Below, piece after piece: positions 26,071-34,694 of a stretch of 64,000 nt of DNA; the first letter of the stretch is position 1, and the number at the start of each line of letters is the position of its first letter. Made by a program: the position numbers and the translations under genes. The notes beneath the pieces were generated by a model. That model worked only from the letters and a program-made list of their open reading frames with translations. It made no database searches and was not told the DNA's origin. This DNA is from Roseburia sp. CAG:10041_57 (lineage in GTDB: Bacteria; Bacillota; Clostridia; Lachnospirales; Lachnospiraceae): NCBI GenBank assembly GCA_001916965.1, contig MNTL01000047.1, positions 1 through 64,000 on the forward strand. The letters run 5' to 3'.

Positions 26071-27051
26071 TTACTCCTCCTCCCGTATCACTGATGTTAC
26101 TCTCACAGCATAATTCTCTTTATTAGCTCCCGGCACTGCGGTGAATTTCTTGATATTGCCTACATAAACATCCATCTCGTCATCCACCTTGGAATCCAGT
26201 CTGATGATGTCACCGACCTGAATATTTACGAAATCATTTACTGTGATCACGCTCTTACCCAGTACAGCCTTAACAGGCACATCCACCTTACGTACCATAA
26301 CTTCAAGAAACTGTTCATAATCTTCTTCATCCATTTTCTGTAGATTGGAATACCAGAATTTTGTATTCAATCTATCCATAACGGACTCTAATGTGAAAAA
26401 CGGAAGACATACATTCATCAACCCTTCCACATCACCGATCTTAACATTCATGGTAACTAACGCTACCATGTCACTGGGTGAAATAATCTGAGCGAACTGC
26501 GGATTTGTCTCAATTCTTTCCAGAAATGGATTAATCTCCGCCACATTCTTCCATGGTTCCCTGAGCAGCTGCATACAGATAACCATGATTCGTTCAATAA
26601 TGCTCATTTCTATTTCGGAGAATTCTCTGGTCTTTTCCAGTGTTTCTCCTTTGCCACCCAGCATTCTGTCAATGATCGCATAACCGAGTCCGCTGGTCAG
26701 TTCCATAATAATACTGCCCTGCATCGGTGAAAAGTTGACAATTGTAAGTAATACCGGGTTCGATAATGCATTTGAAAATTCTGCAAAGGTTACTGTTTCC
26801 GAACTCGCTACACTTACCTGCACGTTCTTCCGTAGATATACCGGTAAATTAGTAGATAGTAATCTTCCATAATGTTCAAAAATCATGCCCAACGTTCTAA
26901 GATGTTCTTTAGAGAACTTGGCAGGTCTGGAAAAGTCATAATTCTTGACTTGTTTTTCATCTTTTTCCTGCATGTCCTCTACGTCCAGTTCGCCACTGCT
27001 CAACGCCGCAAGCAAACTGTCAATCTCATTTTGAGATAATACGTCTCCCAT
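26071..27051 (-). CDS. fliM: flagellar motor switch protein FliM
   Basis: 326 aa from ATG 27051. A GTG four codons upstream opens the frame but lies inside the GGGGGTG SD. The N-terminal CheY-P-binding peptide is LSQNEIDSLLAAL. The middle domain has SEIEMSIIERIMVICMQLLREPW, and a C-terminal FliN-like domain has VKAVLGKSVITVNDFVNIQVGD. It forms the C-ring with FliG and FliY. Confidence 0.97.
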   Translation of the reverse strand: MGDVLSQNEIDSLLAALSSGELDVEDMQEKDEKQVKNYDFSRPAKFSKEHLRTLGMIFEHYGRLLSTNLPVYLRKNVQVSVASSETVTFAEFSNALSNPVLLTIVNFSPMQGSIIMELTSGLGYAIIDRMLGGKGETLEKTREFSEIEMSIIERIMVICMQLLREPWKNVAEINPFLERIETNPQFAQIISPSDMVALVTMNVKIGDVEGLMNVCLPFFTLESVMDRLNTKFWYSNLQKMDEEDYEQFLEVMVRKVDVPVKAVLGKSVITVNDFVNIQVGDIIRLDSKVDDEMDVYVGNIKKFTAVPGANKENYAVRVTSVIREEE

Positions 27052-27090
27052 TTCGCCAATCACCCCCTGTAGCCTGATTTAAGAGATATA

Positions 27091-27603
27091 TTACTGATAC
27101 AAGAAATTAAAGGACACTCCATAAATAAAGTCTGAACCAAATAATTCCTGAATCTTCTGTAAGATTTCAGATTTAAGAACTTCTGGATTACTCTTGGCTT
27201 CGTCAATTGTATGACTACCAAATACACTGAATATAATATCTGTGATCAATCCCTCTTTGGATTCAAGAGTTGCAGAATATGTCTCGTAATCCTTGTTCGT
27301 CTTATCCATTGATAAAGAAACCTTACCTACTGCGAAATGTTCTGTACCATCTTCGTTATTTTTAAGTGGTATCGTGAGTTCATCAGATATGTTATATACT
27401 TCTGTGTTTGCCATGGATACGGAACCTGCTGTCTCTGATTTGGGTAATCCGTTAATCTCCAGGCCAATAATGGTAGAAATGTCAGATACCAGTGCTGCAG
27501 TCTTCTTAGATGCGCTTGTTACGCTGATCATCATAATTGCTGATAATACGATGTTCACCACTAACAATGCAAGAATAATAATAGATAATAGATTTTTTTT
27601 CAT
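27091..27603 (-). CDS. fliL: flagellar basal body-associated protein FliL
   Basis: 170 aa from ATG 27603; a GTG three codons upstream also exists but overlaps GGGGGAG. One N-terminal transmembrane helix (LLSIIILALLVVNIVLSAIMM) precedes the FliL periplasmic-side domain. FliL associates with the stator and supports torque. Divergent C-terminus (SDFIYGVSFNFLYQ). Lies 17 nt after motB, consistent with stator function. Confidence 0.88.
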   Translation of the reverse strand: MKKNLLSIIILALLVVNIVLSAIMMISVTSASKKTAALVSDISTIIGLEINGLPKSETAGSVSMANTEVYNISDELTIPLKNNEDGTEHFAVGKVSLSMDKTNKDYETYSATLESKEGLITDIIFSVFGSHTIDEAKSNPEVLKSEILQKIQELFGSDFIYGVSFNFLYQ

Positions 27604-27620
27604 TTCATGCACTCCCCCTT

Positions 27621-28514
27621 TTAATAGGCACTCAATGCGTTATAGATTTTGATTTCAACTCTTCTGTTCTTTGCTCTGCCTTCCGGCGTTGAATTATCCG
27701 CAATCGGTTCATATTCCCCTCGTCCCGAATGCTTCATAATACTTGGATCTATGGAAGCGTTATCCTTCAGGTAATCAAATACCGCTAACGCTCTATAGCT
27801 GCTCAATACATCATTATTTTCATATCTGCCACCATTCAGTGGAACAGAATCGGTATGACCTTCTATTTCTATGTTGTCATCCGCATATTTGCTCAGTATC
27901 TTTCCGATCTTATTTAACATTGGCAAAGCTTCTGTCTTGAGATCTGCCTTGCCTGAATCAAATAGGAAAGCTCCGTTGAATGTCAGAACAACACAATTTG
28001 CATCAAATGTTACATCAACCTGATCTGACAGAAAATTCTCTGCCAGCGATTCTTCTATTCTTTCTGCCAATTCCTCGGAAAGCTTTAATTTCTCATTTTC
28101 GAGATTCTGGATAGATTCCTGTAATTCCTTGATTTCTTCCTTGGATGCTCCCAGTTCTTCTGCAAGCTCCTGCATCTTGGAATCCATCTCACCCTGGGCA
28201 TTTTCTTTGAATTCAGTATTCTGTGTGTCACTGTCTGCCACTTTACCGGTACTGTTAATATACTCATCCAGCATGTTCAACTGACTGACACCGTTGCTGA
28301 CCAGAACTCCGTCGCCGATTGCTTTGGCTCCACCTTTAAAAATGCTGAAGTTCTGTTGGAAGGACTGTGACACTTCATCAAATTTTGCCTCATCTACATT
28401 AGACATTGCGAACAGCATAACGAAGAAGCACATCAGCAAAGTCATCATATCCGAGAAAGTACCCATCCATTCGTCAAGGCCCTTCTTTACTTCTTCAGGT
28501 TTCTTCTTCGCCAT
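27621..28514 (-). CDS. motB: stator protein MotB (sodium-type signature)
   Basis: 297 aa. A single transmembrane helix carries the ion-binding Asp22 in MGTFSDMMTLLMCFFVMLFA. A coiled-coil linker (about 90-150) leads to an OmpA-like peptidoglycan-binding domain (IEGHTDSVPLNGG, SGRGEYEPIADNSTPEGRAK, NRRVEI). The MCFFVMLF helix resembles sodium-using PomB/MotS rather than proton MotB, by memory of family alignments. The ATG overlaps the motA stop by one base. Anchors the stator to the wall. Confidence 0.95.
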   Translation of the reverse strand: MAKKKPEEVKKGLDEWMGTFSDMMTLLMCFFVMLFAMSNVDEAKFDEVSQSFQQNFSIFKGGAKAIGDGVLVSNGVSQLNMLDEYINSTGKVADSDTQNTEFKENAQGEMDSKMQELAEELGASKEEIKELQESIQNLENEKLKLSEELAERIEESLAENFLSDQVDVTFDANCVVLTFNGAFLFDSGKADLKTEALPMLNKIGKILSKYADDNIEIEGHTDSVPLNGGRYENNDVLSSYRALAVFDYLKDNASIDPSIMKHSGRGEYEPIADNSTPEGRAKNRRVEIKIYNALSAY

Positions 28515-29311
28515 TAAGCTTCACCTCCAGCTCCTTCTTCCGTTGCAGTAGGTCTGTCCTTAGGTGACATAAATGATTTTAATTTTTCTTCAATAACTCT
28601 TGGGTTCTCTCCTGCCTGAATAGACAAAAGTCCCTCGATCATAATTTCTTTTGCTTGTATTTCAGCCGCATTCTTGGATTTTAATTTATTGCCGACAGGC
28701 CCGCAGATCCAGTTTGCAAGCAGGGAACCATAGAATGTTGTGATTAACGCTGTTGCCATGGATGGTCCAAGGGAAGAAGGATCTGTCATATGCTGTAACA
28801 TAATAACCAGACCTACCAGAGTACCGATCATACCCCATGCAGGACCCATAGAACCCAAAGTCTCCCAGAATCCTATTTTATCCTTATGTCTTCCTTCAAT
28901 ACTTACCAGCTCTGTCTCCAGAATACCTCTGACCAGTTCCGGATCTGTACCATCGACGATCAGAAGAATACCTTTTTTCATAAAAGCATCATCCAGATCA
29001 CTGGCTGCTTCTTCCAAAGAAAGAAGTCCTTCCTTTCTTGCTACGTTGGACAGATCAATAATCTTGGTTATCATTTCAGGTATATTGGCTGACTCTGTCT
29101 TAAAAATCAAAGTAAAGCTTTTCAGTCCGCCAATGAAATCCGGCAACGTTACTGATGCCATAGTAGCCATGAATGAACCACCGAAAGTAATCAGCATGGA
29201 TGGCGGGTCAACGAAGAATCCTATCGCTGCCATACCGTCATCACCCGATACAATACCGAACATAACCAGTCCCAGACACGCAACGATACCAATTAAAGAC
29301 GCTATATCCAC
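28514..29311 (-). CDS. motA: stator protein MotA (sodium-type signature)
   Basis: 265 aa with four transmembrane helices. Helix 3 and 4 motifs are PAWGMIGTLVGLVIMLQHM and MATALITTFYGSLLAN, close to the PomA/MotP sodium class. Cytoplasmic loop charges for FliG contact are present in the middle. It is first in a motA-motB-fliL sub-block preceded by its own promoter and a CodY box. Stator forms the ion channel that drives rotation. Confidence 0.95.
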   Translation of the reverse strand: MDIASLIGIVACLGLVMFGIVSGDDGMAAIGFFVDPPSMLITFGGSFMATMASVTLPDFIGGLKSFTLIFKTESANIPEMITKIIDLSNVARKEGLLSLEEAASDLDDAFMKKGILLIVDGTDPELVRGILETELVSIEGRHKDKIGFWETLGSMGPAWGMIGTLVGLVIMLQHMTDPSSLGPSMATALITTFYGSLLANWICGPVGNKLKSKNAAEIQAKEIMIEGLLSIQAGENPRVIEEKLKSFMSPKDRPTATEEGAGGEA

Positions 29312-29367
29312 TTCTACACACCCCTTTTATCTGCAAAGTTCTTGTCCCTTTGCTAATCTCTATTACT

Positions 29368-29396
29368 ATAATACTGTAAGGTTACATAAATTGCAA
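29368..29396 (-). promoter_or_regulatory. internal sigma-A promoter upstream of motA
   Basis: Minus-strand -35 TTGCAA (29391-29396), 17-bp spacer, -10 TATTAT (29368-29373). It lies in the 114-nt gap after flbD, the largest gap in the fla/che operon apart from the flbD-flgE gap. It could drive motA, motB, fliL and the distal genes separately from flgB. Confidence 0.7.
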
Positions 29397-29397
29397 C

Positions 29398-29412
29398 AAT
29401 TTTCTGAATATT
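29398..29412 (-). promoter_or_regulatory. CodY box upstream of the motA promoter
   Basis: AATATTCAGAAAATT on the minus strand matches the CodY consensus AATTTTCWGAAAATT at 14 of 15 positions. It ends one base before the -35 hexamer, a place where CodY could block or affect polymerase. codY itself is at 42567-43352. Confidence 0.7.
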
Positions 29413-29425
29413 TTACATAAAAATA

Positions 29426-29626
29426 TCAATTATCTTCTTTATCTGACGCAAAAATTTCTTTTCTTGCTAATTTTACTAAGTTTTTCACATCTTGTCTACT
29501 TTCTTTTACAATGATTTTTTTACCGGAAGTTAACGTAATCACAGTATCCGGTGTCTCTTCTACTGTTTCGATCAAGCTGGTATTTACCAGCATTTTGGCT
29601 CCGTTCAGCTTTGTTATCTCTATCAT
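29426..29626 (-). CDS. flbD: FlbD/SwrD family flagellar protein
   Basis: 66 aa, family length. It begins MIEITKLNG and contains NTSLIETVEETPDTVITLTSGKKIIV in two parts, the conserved FlbD pattern. The Bacillus subtilis member SwrD (YlzI) is needed for full motor torque. Located between flgE and the stator genes, which fits that role. Confidence 0.9.
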   Translation of the reverse strand: MIEITKLNGAKMLVNTSLIETVEETPDTVITLTSGKKIIVKESRQDVKNLVKLARKEIFASDKEDN

Positions 29627-29686
29627 ATTGCAGCTTCCTTTCTTTCTCCATAATGCAGGATGAATGTTGTAGTGCAGTTTATCAGA

Positions 29687-29715
29687 AAAGGGGTCATGAC
29701 TCGCATAACCCCTTT
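29687..29715 (-). other. hairpin between flgE and flbD
   Basis: Perfect 8-bp stem AAAGGGGT (29687-29694) and ACCCCTTT (29708-29715) with a 13-nt loop containing a smaller ATG/CAT pair. The minus-strand tail is TTTTCTG, a weak T tract. It may attenuate read-through or protect the hook mRNA 3' end. Confidence 0.6.
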
Positions 29716-29775
29716 GTAATCTGTTTATTCTCTATGATGTCATTCCTGTGTTGTCAATGATTTATGTAGTTAATG

Positions 29776-31515
29776 TTATCGCTTCAGATTAACCAACTCT
29801 TCAAGAAGTGTATCTGATACTGTAATGATACGGCTGTTTGCCTGGAAACCTCTCTGTGTCGTGATCATATCTGTAAATTCGGAAGAAAGATCAACATTAC
29901 TCATTTCCAGAACACCTGTATTCATGGCATCACCATTCTCTGTAATGTCAATACCGATACCATTGAAATCACCGGAGTTCTTAGTGGATGAATAAAGGTT
30001 ATCTCCTTCCTTCTGAAGACCGGATGCATTGGCAAATTCTGTTACGGCAATCTGTCCAAGAAGTCTCTTCTGTCCGTTTGAGTATAATGCATAAATCATA
30101 CCGTTAGTCTGAATGGATACACCCTGAAGATCACCACTCTCACGTCCGGCATTCTTATCATTTTTATCACCTTTCTCAAGGCTGATTGTAGATTTACCTT
30201 TGTTGTCAGTAACAACTGCCTTGGAGAAATCTACGGTAACATTGGTAAATGCCTTACCCAGACTGGTAAGATCCATGGTTACACCGTTTTCACCGCCGGT
30301 GCTTCCGTTGGTCTGGAATTTACCATCTTTACCGGAATAACTAAGGATTGCTGAGTTGGTCACAGTTCTCTCAGTTACCGTTAATGTTCCATCTGCATTG
30401 ACTTTCCCTTTAACTATATCCGCCGGCGATATTTTGTCACCATATAGCGTTGTGAATAATGCATTATCTGCCGGTTTACCATTGCCGTCAAATAATACTT
30501 TAATATTCTGACCTTGTGGGTTAATTGTTTTACCATTCCCCAAATCAAGGCTATTAACATTTGCCAGTTCTGCAGAACTCGGATATAAAAGAACTGTAGT
30601 TGTCGTATTGGTAGTTGTATCTTTTATTTCTGCATATGCGATTTGTGTAATAGTTGCTGGATTTCCTGCAGGTGTTGCTAACTTTGCCTGCTTTACAGTT
30701 GCACCAGATACACCATAATTCATTCCATCCAATTCAATACTCGTTGCTGTTTTTCCTGTACCAAATGTAACATCTTTGATATCAAGTTTTTTGCCTGTTG
30801 AATCTGTAATGGAATCCAGTGTTACATAGAAGCTGTAATCTTTTCCTTCTTTTCCTTCTACTGCGTTATGAAGTCCATACTTAACTGTATAGCTGTAACC
30901 CAGATTATCATAAATCTGTAAGCTTAATGTCTTACCTGCTTTCTCGCCCTGATCATCATCATTCCAGTCGATGATACCGGATGCCGTTGCAGCAGTTGTA
31001 TTCTCAGCGCCATAGGTAAGATAATCACTGCCCATGATTACCAGCGGCTTAACTGTATCTTTCTTGATATTACCTGTCTCTTCATCAACGCCCCAGCCCA
31101 TTACATTATATCCTGTACTGGACATTGCAAGATTACCGGCTGCATCTACATAGAAAGAACCGTCTCTTGTGAAATATGTATTACTTCCATCGCTTACGAT
31201 AAAGAACTCATCACCGGAAATCTTTAAGTCGAACGGATTACCCGTAGACTGTGTAGCGCCCTCCTGTGTAATGTTAGTGGAAATCGCTGCTGTCTGTACA
31301 CCAAGACCAATCTGTCTTGGGTTGGTTCCTGCTGCCCCTGTTGTGGCATTAGGTCCTGTCGCTGCCTGTGTGGTCTGATACATCAGATCAGAGAAGTTGA
31401 TTGACATGGTCTTGTATGAAGTTGTATTAACGTTGGCGATATTGTTACCAATAACGTCCATCTTGGTCTGGTGTGTCTTCAAGCCTGATACACCAGAGTA
31501 AAGTGATCTCATCAT
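29776..31515 (-). CDS. flgE: flagellar hook protein FlgE
   Basis: 579 aa from ATG 31515, where MMRSLYSGVSGLKTHQTKMD is the canonical start and AGGAGG lies 10 nt upstream; the frame extends 20 codons further without family support. N-terminal rod motif VIGNNIANVNTTSYK; C-terminal motif VDLSSEFTDMITTQRGFQAN. The central part is a large surface domain rich in Thr/Gly/Asn, longer than in Salmonella (about 400 aa). Forms the flexible hook. Preceded by the flg_new gene. Confidence 0.96.
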   Translation of the reverse strand: MMRSLYSGVSGLKTHQTKMDVIGNNIANVNTTSYKTMSINFSDLMYQTTQAATGPNATTGAAGTNPRQIGLGVQTAAISTNITQEGATQSTGNPFDLKISGDEFFIVSDGSNTYFTRDGSFYVDAAGNLAMSSTGYNVMGWGVDEETGNIKKDTVKPLVIMGSDYLTYGAENTTAATASGIIDWNDDDQGEKAGKTLSLQIYDNLGYSYTVKYGLHNAVEGKEGKDYSFYVTLDSITDSTGKKLDIKDVTFGTGKTATSIELDGMNYGVSGATVKQAKLATPAGNPATITQIAYAEIKDTTTNTTTTVLLYPSSAELANVNSLDLGNGKTINPQGQNIKVLFDGNGKPADNALFTTLYGDKISPADIVKGKVNADGTLTVTERTVTNSAILSYSGKDGKFQTNGSTGGENGVTMDLTSLGKAFTNVTVDFSKAVVTDNKGKSTISLEKGDKNDKNAGRESGDLQGVSIQTNGMIYALYSNGQKRLLGQIAVTEFANASGLQKEGDNLYSSTKNSGDFNGIGIDITENGDAMNTGVLEMSNVDLSSEFTDMITTQRGFQANSRIITVSDTLLEELVNLKR

Positions 31516-31597
31516 AGTGAAATGACCTCCTGTTTGATGCCGTATCTGTTTTCTTCTATCATTCGGAAAACACAAGCCTCCTTGTAAGGTCCGGCTG

Positions 31598-31987
31598 TTA
31601 TATAATTACGGCTCCATCAATGTTTGTAAATATATTCTCTTTTGTTTCTGCCTGATCCATTGCTGTTATTACTGTGTTGCTTCCGGTATTCACGATAAAT
31701 GCAAGCTCATCTACCAGCACCAGTGATTCCCTGATACCTTTTTCTCCTGCTTTTCGCGTTCCATCGCTTAACCTTTCCAGTTGTTCAGAAGTTAATTCAA
31801 TGTTTCTGTCATTTAATCTGTTCGCAGCATGTTTTGAAAATTTGATTTCGCCAGTCTGTTGCTTCTGTAGAATCTCTTCAAAGCTGAACCCCCCGCTGGT
31901 CTTTACCGGCTGGATTTTCTTCTGCTGCTTCAGATACTGTTCCTGTAGCTGTTCAATGGAAAGGAATTGGTTATTGCTGATATTCAT
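31598..31987 (-). CDS. flagellar operon protein, TIGR02530 (flg_new) family
   Basis: 129 aa. Family core is IKFSKHAANRLNDRNIELT, LSDGTRKAGEKGIRESLVLV and FIVNTGSNTVITAMD. Members occur between flgD and flgE in many Firmicutes and other bacteria; the function is not established. Good AAGGAGG before the ATG. Gaps of 46 nt to flgD and 82 nt to flgE. Confidence 0.9.
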   Translation of the reverse strand: MNISNNQFLSIEQLQEQYLKQQKKIQPVKTSGGFSFEEILQKQQTGEIKFSKHAANRLNDRNIELTSEQLERLSDGTRKAGEKGIRESLVLVDELAFIVNTGSNTVITAMDQAETKENIFTNIDGAVII

Positions 31988-32033
31988 TGCTTACTGCCTC
32001 CTTACCCTTGCAGCCATGCCTGCATGTTACTTT

Positions 32034-33155
32034 TTACACGGTCGTATTGTCCTGCGTCAACAGATCTGCAATATTCTCATCGCCCGAAGCCGTATTATTG
32101 CTGCTGTTGTCTGTCTGTGCATTATCTGCGTCCGCTGCACTGCCGGTTGCATCCGTACTGCCAGATTCCTGATTTTTGTCTGAATTGTTATCACCGGAAT
32201 CAGGATTCTCTGTCTTCTGGCTGTCATCGGTGGATGGTGTCTTGTCAGATACCTGTGTGTTATCTCCCGATTCTGAGCCATCTGTTTTCTGATTCTTATC
32301 CCCAGATGTTGTTCCATCAGTCTTCTGGTCATTGCCTCCGGGTGTTATGCCATCTGTCTTCTGATCAGTATTTCCGGATGATGAACTTCCACTGCTGCTG
32401 TTACTTCCTTTTAAAGCTGCTATCTGTTCCATCAGTGCTGTCATCTTTTTATCAAAAGCACTGATCAGGTCATCCAGAGTAGTTTCCTTTGTCTGCGTAC
32501 CTTCATTAAAAGTAACTCCCAGACTCTTAAGCTTCTTTACATATGCTTCATAAGAAGCAATATCACCTGCTGCGTATGTCTTGAGGTAATTCTTCTCATA
32601 GTCAGACATTCCATTATAAAGATCCATGATATTCTGGACTGTGTTCTGATAAGACTTGTCGACCACTTTCAGGGATGGAAGTGCTGCTACCTTCTTGGCG
32701 AATTCTGTATACTTGTCATAAGCATTGAAGTATTCTTTGCTTGCTACAGTATCCAGATCACTCAGGGAGTATTTTGCCTCATCAATTACCAGTAAAGGTT
32801 TACCCTCTTCCACAACCACATAATCCACAACGCCACGTTTGTAGCTTGTTTCTCCTGTACTGCTGCTGGTAACTTTCATGACTACTTCTTTACCAATCAG
32901 GTTATTCGCTCTTACCAGATCCATGGAATCCGCCATTTCACTAATCTGCTGAACCTGTGTAAATGTTGCATATTGTGATACCCACTCTGTATTGCTGGTA
33001 GGCTCCAGGGGGTCCTGATTCTGCATTTCTGCTACCAGAAGTGTAAGGAATGTATCACTGTCTACTACTGAATTACTGCTCTTTCTGCCCAAAGAATCAG
33101 AGGAAGTTGTAGATGTCTGTAATTTACCGTCTACATATGGTGCTACTAAACTCAT
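32034..33155 (-). CDS. flgD: flagellar hook-capping protein FlgD with repeat tail
   Basis: 373 aa, longer than the usual 140-230 aa. The N-terminal FlgD domain (about 30-100) has DTFLTLLVAEMQNQDPLEPT and SQYATFTQVQQISEM. The middle (110-250) is helical with no clear Ig-like cap domain. Residues 264-323 form five 12-residue repeats of the type DQKTDGxTxGDN, followed by an Asn/Ser/Asp/Thr-rich end. FlgD guides hook subunit assembly and then leaves. The tail is probably disordered and may be recent or variable. Confidence 0.9.
   Translation of the reverse strand: MSLVAPYVDGKLQTSTTSSDSLGRKSSNSVVDSDTFLTLLVAEMQNQDPLEPTSNTEWVSQYATFTQVQQISEMADSMDLVRANNLIGKEVVMKVTSSSTGETSYKRGVVDYVVVEEGKPLLVIDEAKYSLSDLDTVASKEYFNAYDKYTEFAKKVAALPSLKVVDKSYQNTVQNIMDLYNGMSDYEKNYLKTYAAGDIASYEAYVKKLKSLGVTFNEGTQTKETTLDDLISAFDKKMTALMEQIAALKGSNSSSGSSSSGNTDQKTDGITPGGNDQKTDGTTSGDKNQKTDGSESGDNTQVSDKTPSTDDSQKTENPDSGDNNSDKNQESGSTDATGSAADADNAQTDNSSNNTASGDENIADLLTQDNTTV
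32187..32366 (-). repeat. five 36-bp coding repeats in flgD
   Basis: Encodes residues 264-323 of FlgD as units DQKTDGITPGGN, DQKTDGTTSGDK, NQKTDGSESGDN, TQVSDKTPSTDD and SQKTENPDSGDN. The first three are close to each other; the last two have diverged. Repeat number could vary between strains. Confidence 0.85.
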
Positions 33156-33191
33156 ATATTATCTTCCTTTCTAAAACATTCCATATCAGCC

Positions 33192-34637
33192 CTATGCCAA
33201 TAAATCCATGGTATTTCCGTTCGCTGTCATCATCTCCATAGCAATTCTTGCTGCATCATCCAGTCCACCGGCTTCTTCTAATGCTTCTTCATCACTGTTG
33301 TAGAGATTCAGGTTTATGTTACTTCTACGTATTCTGCGAATACTTCCAGTTGTCTTGTCCTGCTCCTGACTTTGATGATCTTGTCCGTTCTGGTCAAGAT
33401 TCTTCTCCATCTGATGGCTTGCCACCGATACTTCAACTGCTTCAACCTTGACACCCTGTTCTTCCAGATTATCCTTTAACTGAACGACCTGTGTCTCAAT
33501 TGCATTCTTTACGGCTTCATTCTGTGTTGTAATCTGTGCTGTTACCACACCGCCTTTAGTTGCCAGCTGAATGTGCACATTGCCAAGGCTTGCAGGATGC
33601 AGCTGCATCTCCATTTCTGTCAGTTCAGTGCCCTTTTGAATCTTCACATAATCAGCTAACTGCTTCATAATGCTTTCTGTGTCCACTGTTCTGGTAGGAA
33701 TGCTCTCCTGCTCAGCCACCTGCAGATTCTCATCCAGAGAATTCTGGAACTTGTTCAGATTCTCCTGGCCTTCCTGATATGAGGGATTTTCCTCTTCCTG
33801 ATTGCCTGCCTGCCTGTGGGTTTCCTCCGTCATTTGTGACACCTCTGTCACATTTTCAGTAGTCTGTGCAGACCGTTGTGTGTCTGTCTGTGTTTTTATA
33901 ACAGGTATGGAATCATCTTCCTGTTGTGGCTGTTTCATTTCCAGGTCTTCTGGCTCAACATTCTGTTCAAATGGAAGAATATTGTCCTTAACAGGTTCTG
34001 TAATTGCTGTCTGCCCCTGCTCTGCCTTGATCTGTTCCAGAGCTGCCATCAGTTCTTCTTCACTCAGTCCAGTCTGTGCAAGGATATCTTCAATTGTGGT
34101 ATCCACTGTCTGAGCCAGATTCTGAAGCTGTTGATACATCTGGGAATCGGCTGCGATTTCAATTAATGAATCTGCTCCCTGTACGGTTGCAACAACCTGT
34201 GCAAGATTATTATCCTGCAATAGATCAATGGGCTGTAAACCTAGCTGTTCCAGAACTGCAATCAGTTCCTCCTGTGAAATATCCAGTTCGTCACTGATCT
34301 CATCCAAGAGCTCATCAGTTGCCTGATTTACTGCGTCTTTTACATCTTCATCCACAGTTGTCTCTTCCTGAATCGGTTTCTGCTCCGGTTTTTCCTGCAC
34401 TGTGTTATTATCTGCAACAGGCTTTTGATCCATATCTGTTTTCTTTGGTTTGGATGTATCCGCCTTTACTTCCTGCTTCACTTCAAAAGTATTGTCTTTC
34501 TTAGTTTTACCTGCTGCCTGATCCATGATTTTCCCAAAATCCTGACCTTTTTGCATGTTCTGGCTGCTCACGGTTTTAACAGCTGCCGGAATAATACTTG
34601 CGTCCAAACCCGCGTTGTTTACAGATGCGCTTGTCAT
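33192..34637 (-). CDS. fliK: flagellar hook-length control protein FliK
   Basis: 481 aa. A long, low-complexity Gln/Glu/Thr-rich N-terminal ruler region is followed by the conserved C-terminal substrate-switch domain (MEMQLHPASLGNVHIQLATK, VVTAQITTQNEAVKNAIE, LEEQGVKVEAVEVSVA). FliK sets hook length and triggers FlhB. AGGAGG before the ATG. Lies between the YlxF-like gene and flgD, as in Bacillus. Confidence 0.93.
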   Translation of the reverse strand: MTSASVNNAGLDASIIPAAVKTVSSQNMQKGQDFGKIMDQAAGKTKKDNTFEVKQEVKADTSKPKKTDMDQKPVADNNTVQEKPEQKPIQEETTVDEDVKDAVNQATDELLDEISDELDISQEELIAVLEQLGLQPIDLLQDNNLAQVVATVQGADSLIEIAADSQMYQQLQNLAQTVDTTIEDILAQTGLSEEELMAALEQIKAEQGQTAITEPVKDNILPFEQNVEPEDLEMKQPQQEDDSIPVIKTQTDTQRSAQTTENVTEVSQMTEETHRQAGNQEEENPSYQEGQENLNKFQNSLDENLQVAEQESIPTRTVDTESIMKQLADYVKIQKGTELTEMEMQLHPASLGNVHIQLATKGGVVTAQITTQNEAVKNAIETQVVQLKDNLEEQGVKVEAVEVSVASHQMEKNLDQNGQDHQSQEQDKTTGSIRRIRRSNINLNLYNSDEEALEEAGGLDDAARIAMEMMTANGNTMDLLA

Positions 34638-34694
34638 TTGTGTCCTCCTTTCTGAATAGTTACATAATATATATCGGATAAATAGAAAGTTTCT

